DNA from: Melieria omissa
Lineage: Eukaryota > Arthropoda > Insecta > Diptera > Ulidiidae
Assembly (NCBI GenBank): GCA_963971225.1
Contig: OZ020269.1
Span: forward strand, 41,685,264-41,749,263
DNA: 64,000 nt
Direction of reading: 5' to 3'
The position numbers and the translations under genes are program-made. Positions 63,739 through 64,000 of this stretch are shown here, one piece after another. A model generated the notes under the pieces. It made no database searches and was not told where the DNA came from. It saw only the letters and a program-made list of their open reading frames with translations. Position 1 is the first letter of the stretch. Every line of letters starts with the position of its first letter.

Positions 63739-64000
63739 TACTTGTATAGGACATTCACATACACTTTATATACATACAGTGGGACAAAGACATCCCACCT
63801 GTGCACAAAATTAAAAAGTTTTTTCTTCTTATATAATTAGACACACTTTAAAAAATACACTTACAACTACCAAATATATTTAAAAATATATTTTTACATA
63901 CACTTGTACACACATATACACATACCCGTACATATTTATTTTCCATTCGACACAATAATACAAATAATCACATACACATATACATATATATACACATATA

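Larger units (their letters stand above)
61749..64000 (+). mobile_element. Second BEL/Pao element, 5' part only
   Basis: LTR 61749-61964, primer-binding site 61965-61978 (TGGTCCTTCGAGCC), then leader to the window edge, interrupted by a Tc1 relic (63108-63738). Leader blocks match 6893-8436, for example GGGCCCA near 62427 and GGTACCCCGCCACT near 62567. The coding part lies outside the window, so whether it has reverse transcriptase is unknown. Confidence 0.88.

Overview
The window is intron-bearing, AT-rich eukaryotic DNA, almost certainly from a dipteran insect. Evidence for a fly is the mix of mobile-element families (Gypsy, BEL/Pao, Copia, Jockey, RTE and RNase H-bearing LINEs, mauritiana- and irritans-type mariners, Tc1, piggyBac, PIF/Harbinger) and introns of only 50-85 bases. 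A brachyceran such as a tephritid fruit fly is my best guess, but that is inference. No bacterial or organellar feature is present.

This is a transposon graveyard around one recognisable host gene, the last two coding exons of anaphase-promoting complex subunit 2 (43294-43800, minus). Layout: 1-4748, a decayed minus-strand Gypsy (copy A). 4753-12610, a Copia relic split by a 4.8-kb BEL/Pao element at 6645-11478; a small Tc1/mariner-superfamily element sits in the Copia LTR region. 13.1-13.8 kb, an unidentified repeat and an unidentified ORF. 14.1-16.5 kb, a two-gene PIF/Harbinger transposon. 17.1-31.8 kb, one old minus-strand RTE LINE cut into pieces by a mariner (itself holding a MITE), a young 5.5-kb Gypsy, a piggyBac-type MITE, an irritans-like mariner, and a Tc1 that holds a MITE and a Jockey LINE, the Jockey in turn holding a MITE and another mariner-superfamily element. 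33.0-36.25 kb, a full-length RTE with a 9-bp target duplication. 36.9-42.1 kb, a full-length but frameshifted RNase H-bearing LINE with a CCTAA tail.

42.8-45.4 kb holds the host exons, an unknown ORF and a short RTE insertion in a host intron. 45.7-47.9 kb is a piggyBac relic with a SINE and a LINE 3' end inside it. 47.9-56.9 kb has two copies of the copy A Gypsy family facing each other (B plus, D minus), with a Jockey/CR1-type LINE in B and a SINE, a 482-bp tandem duplication and a hAT-like element in D. 58.4-61.7 kb is an RNase H LINE holding a Jockey LINE, which holds a Gypsy solo LTR, which holds a SINE. 61.75-64.0 kb is the LTR and leader of a second BEL/Pao copy carrying a Tc1 relic.

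Most proteins are broken. Exceptions are the BEL Gag-protease ORF (889 codons, no reverse transcriptase), the Harbinger transposase, the mauritiana-type mariner transposase (one late stop), the 19-24 kb Gypsy (one frameshift) and the 33-36 kb RTE (one frameshift). Nested target duplications give a clear relative order of insertion.
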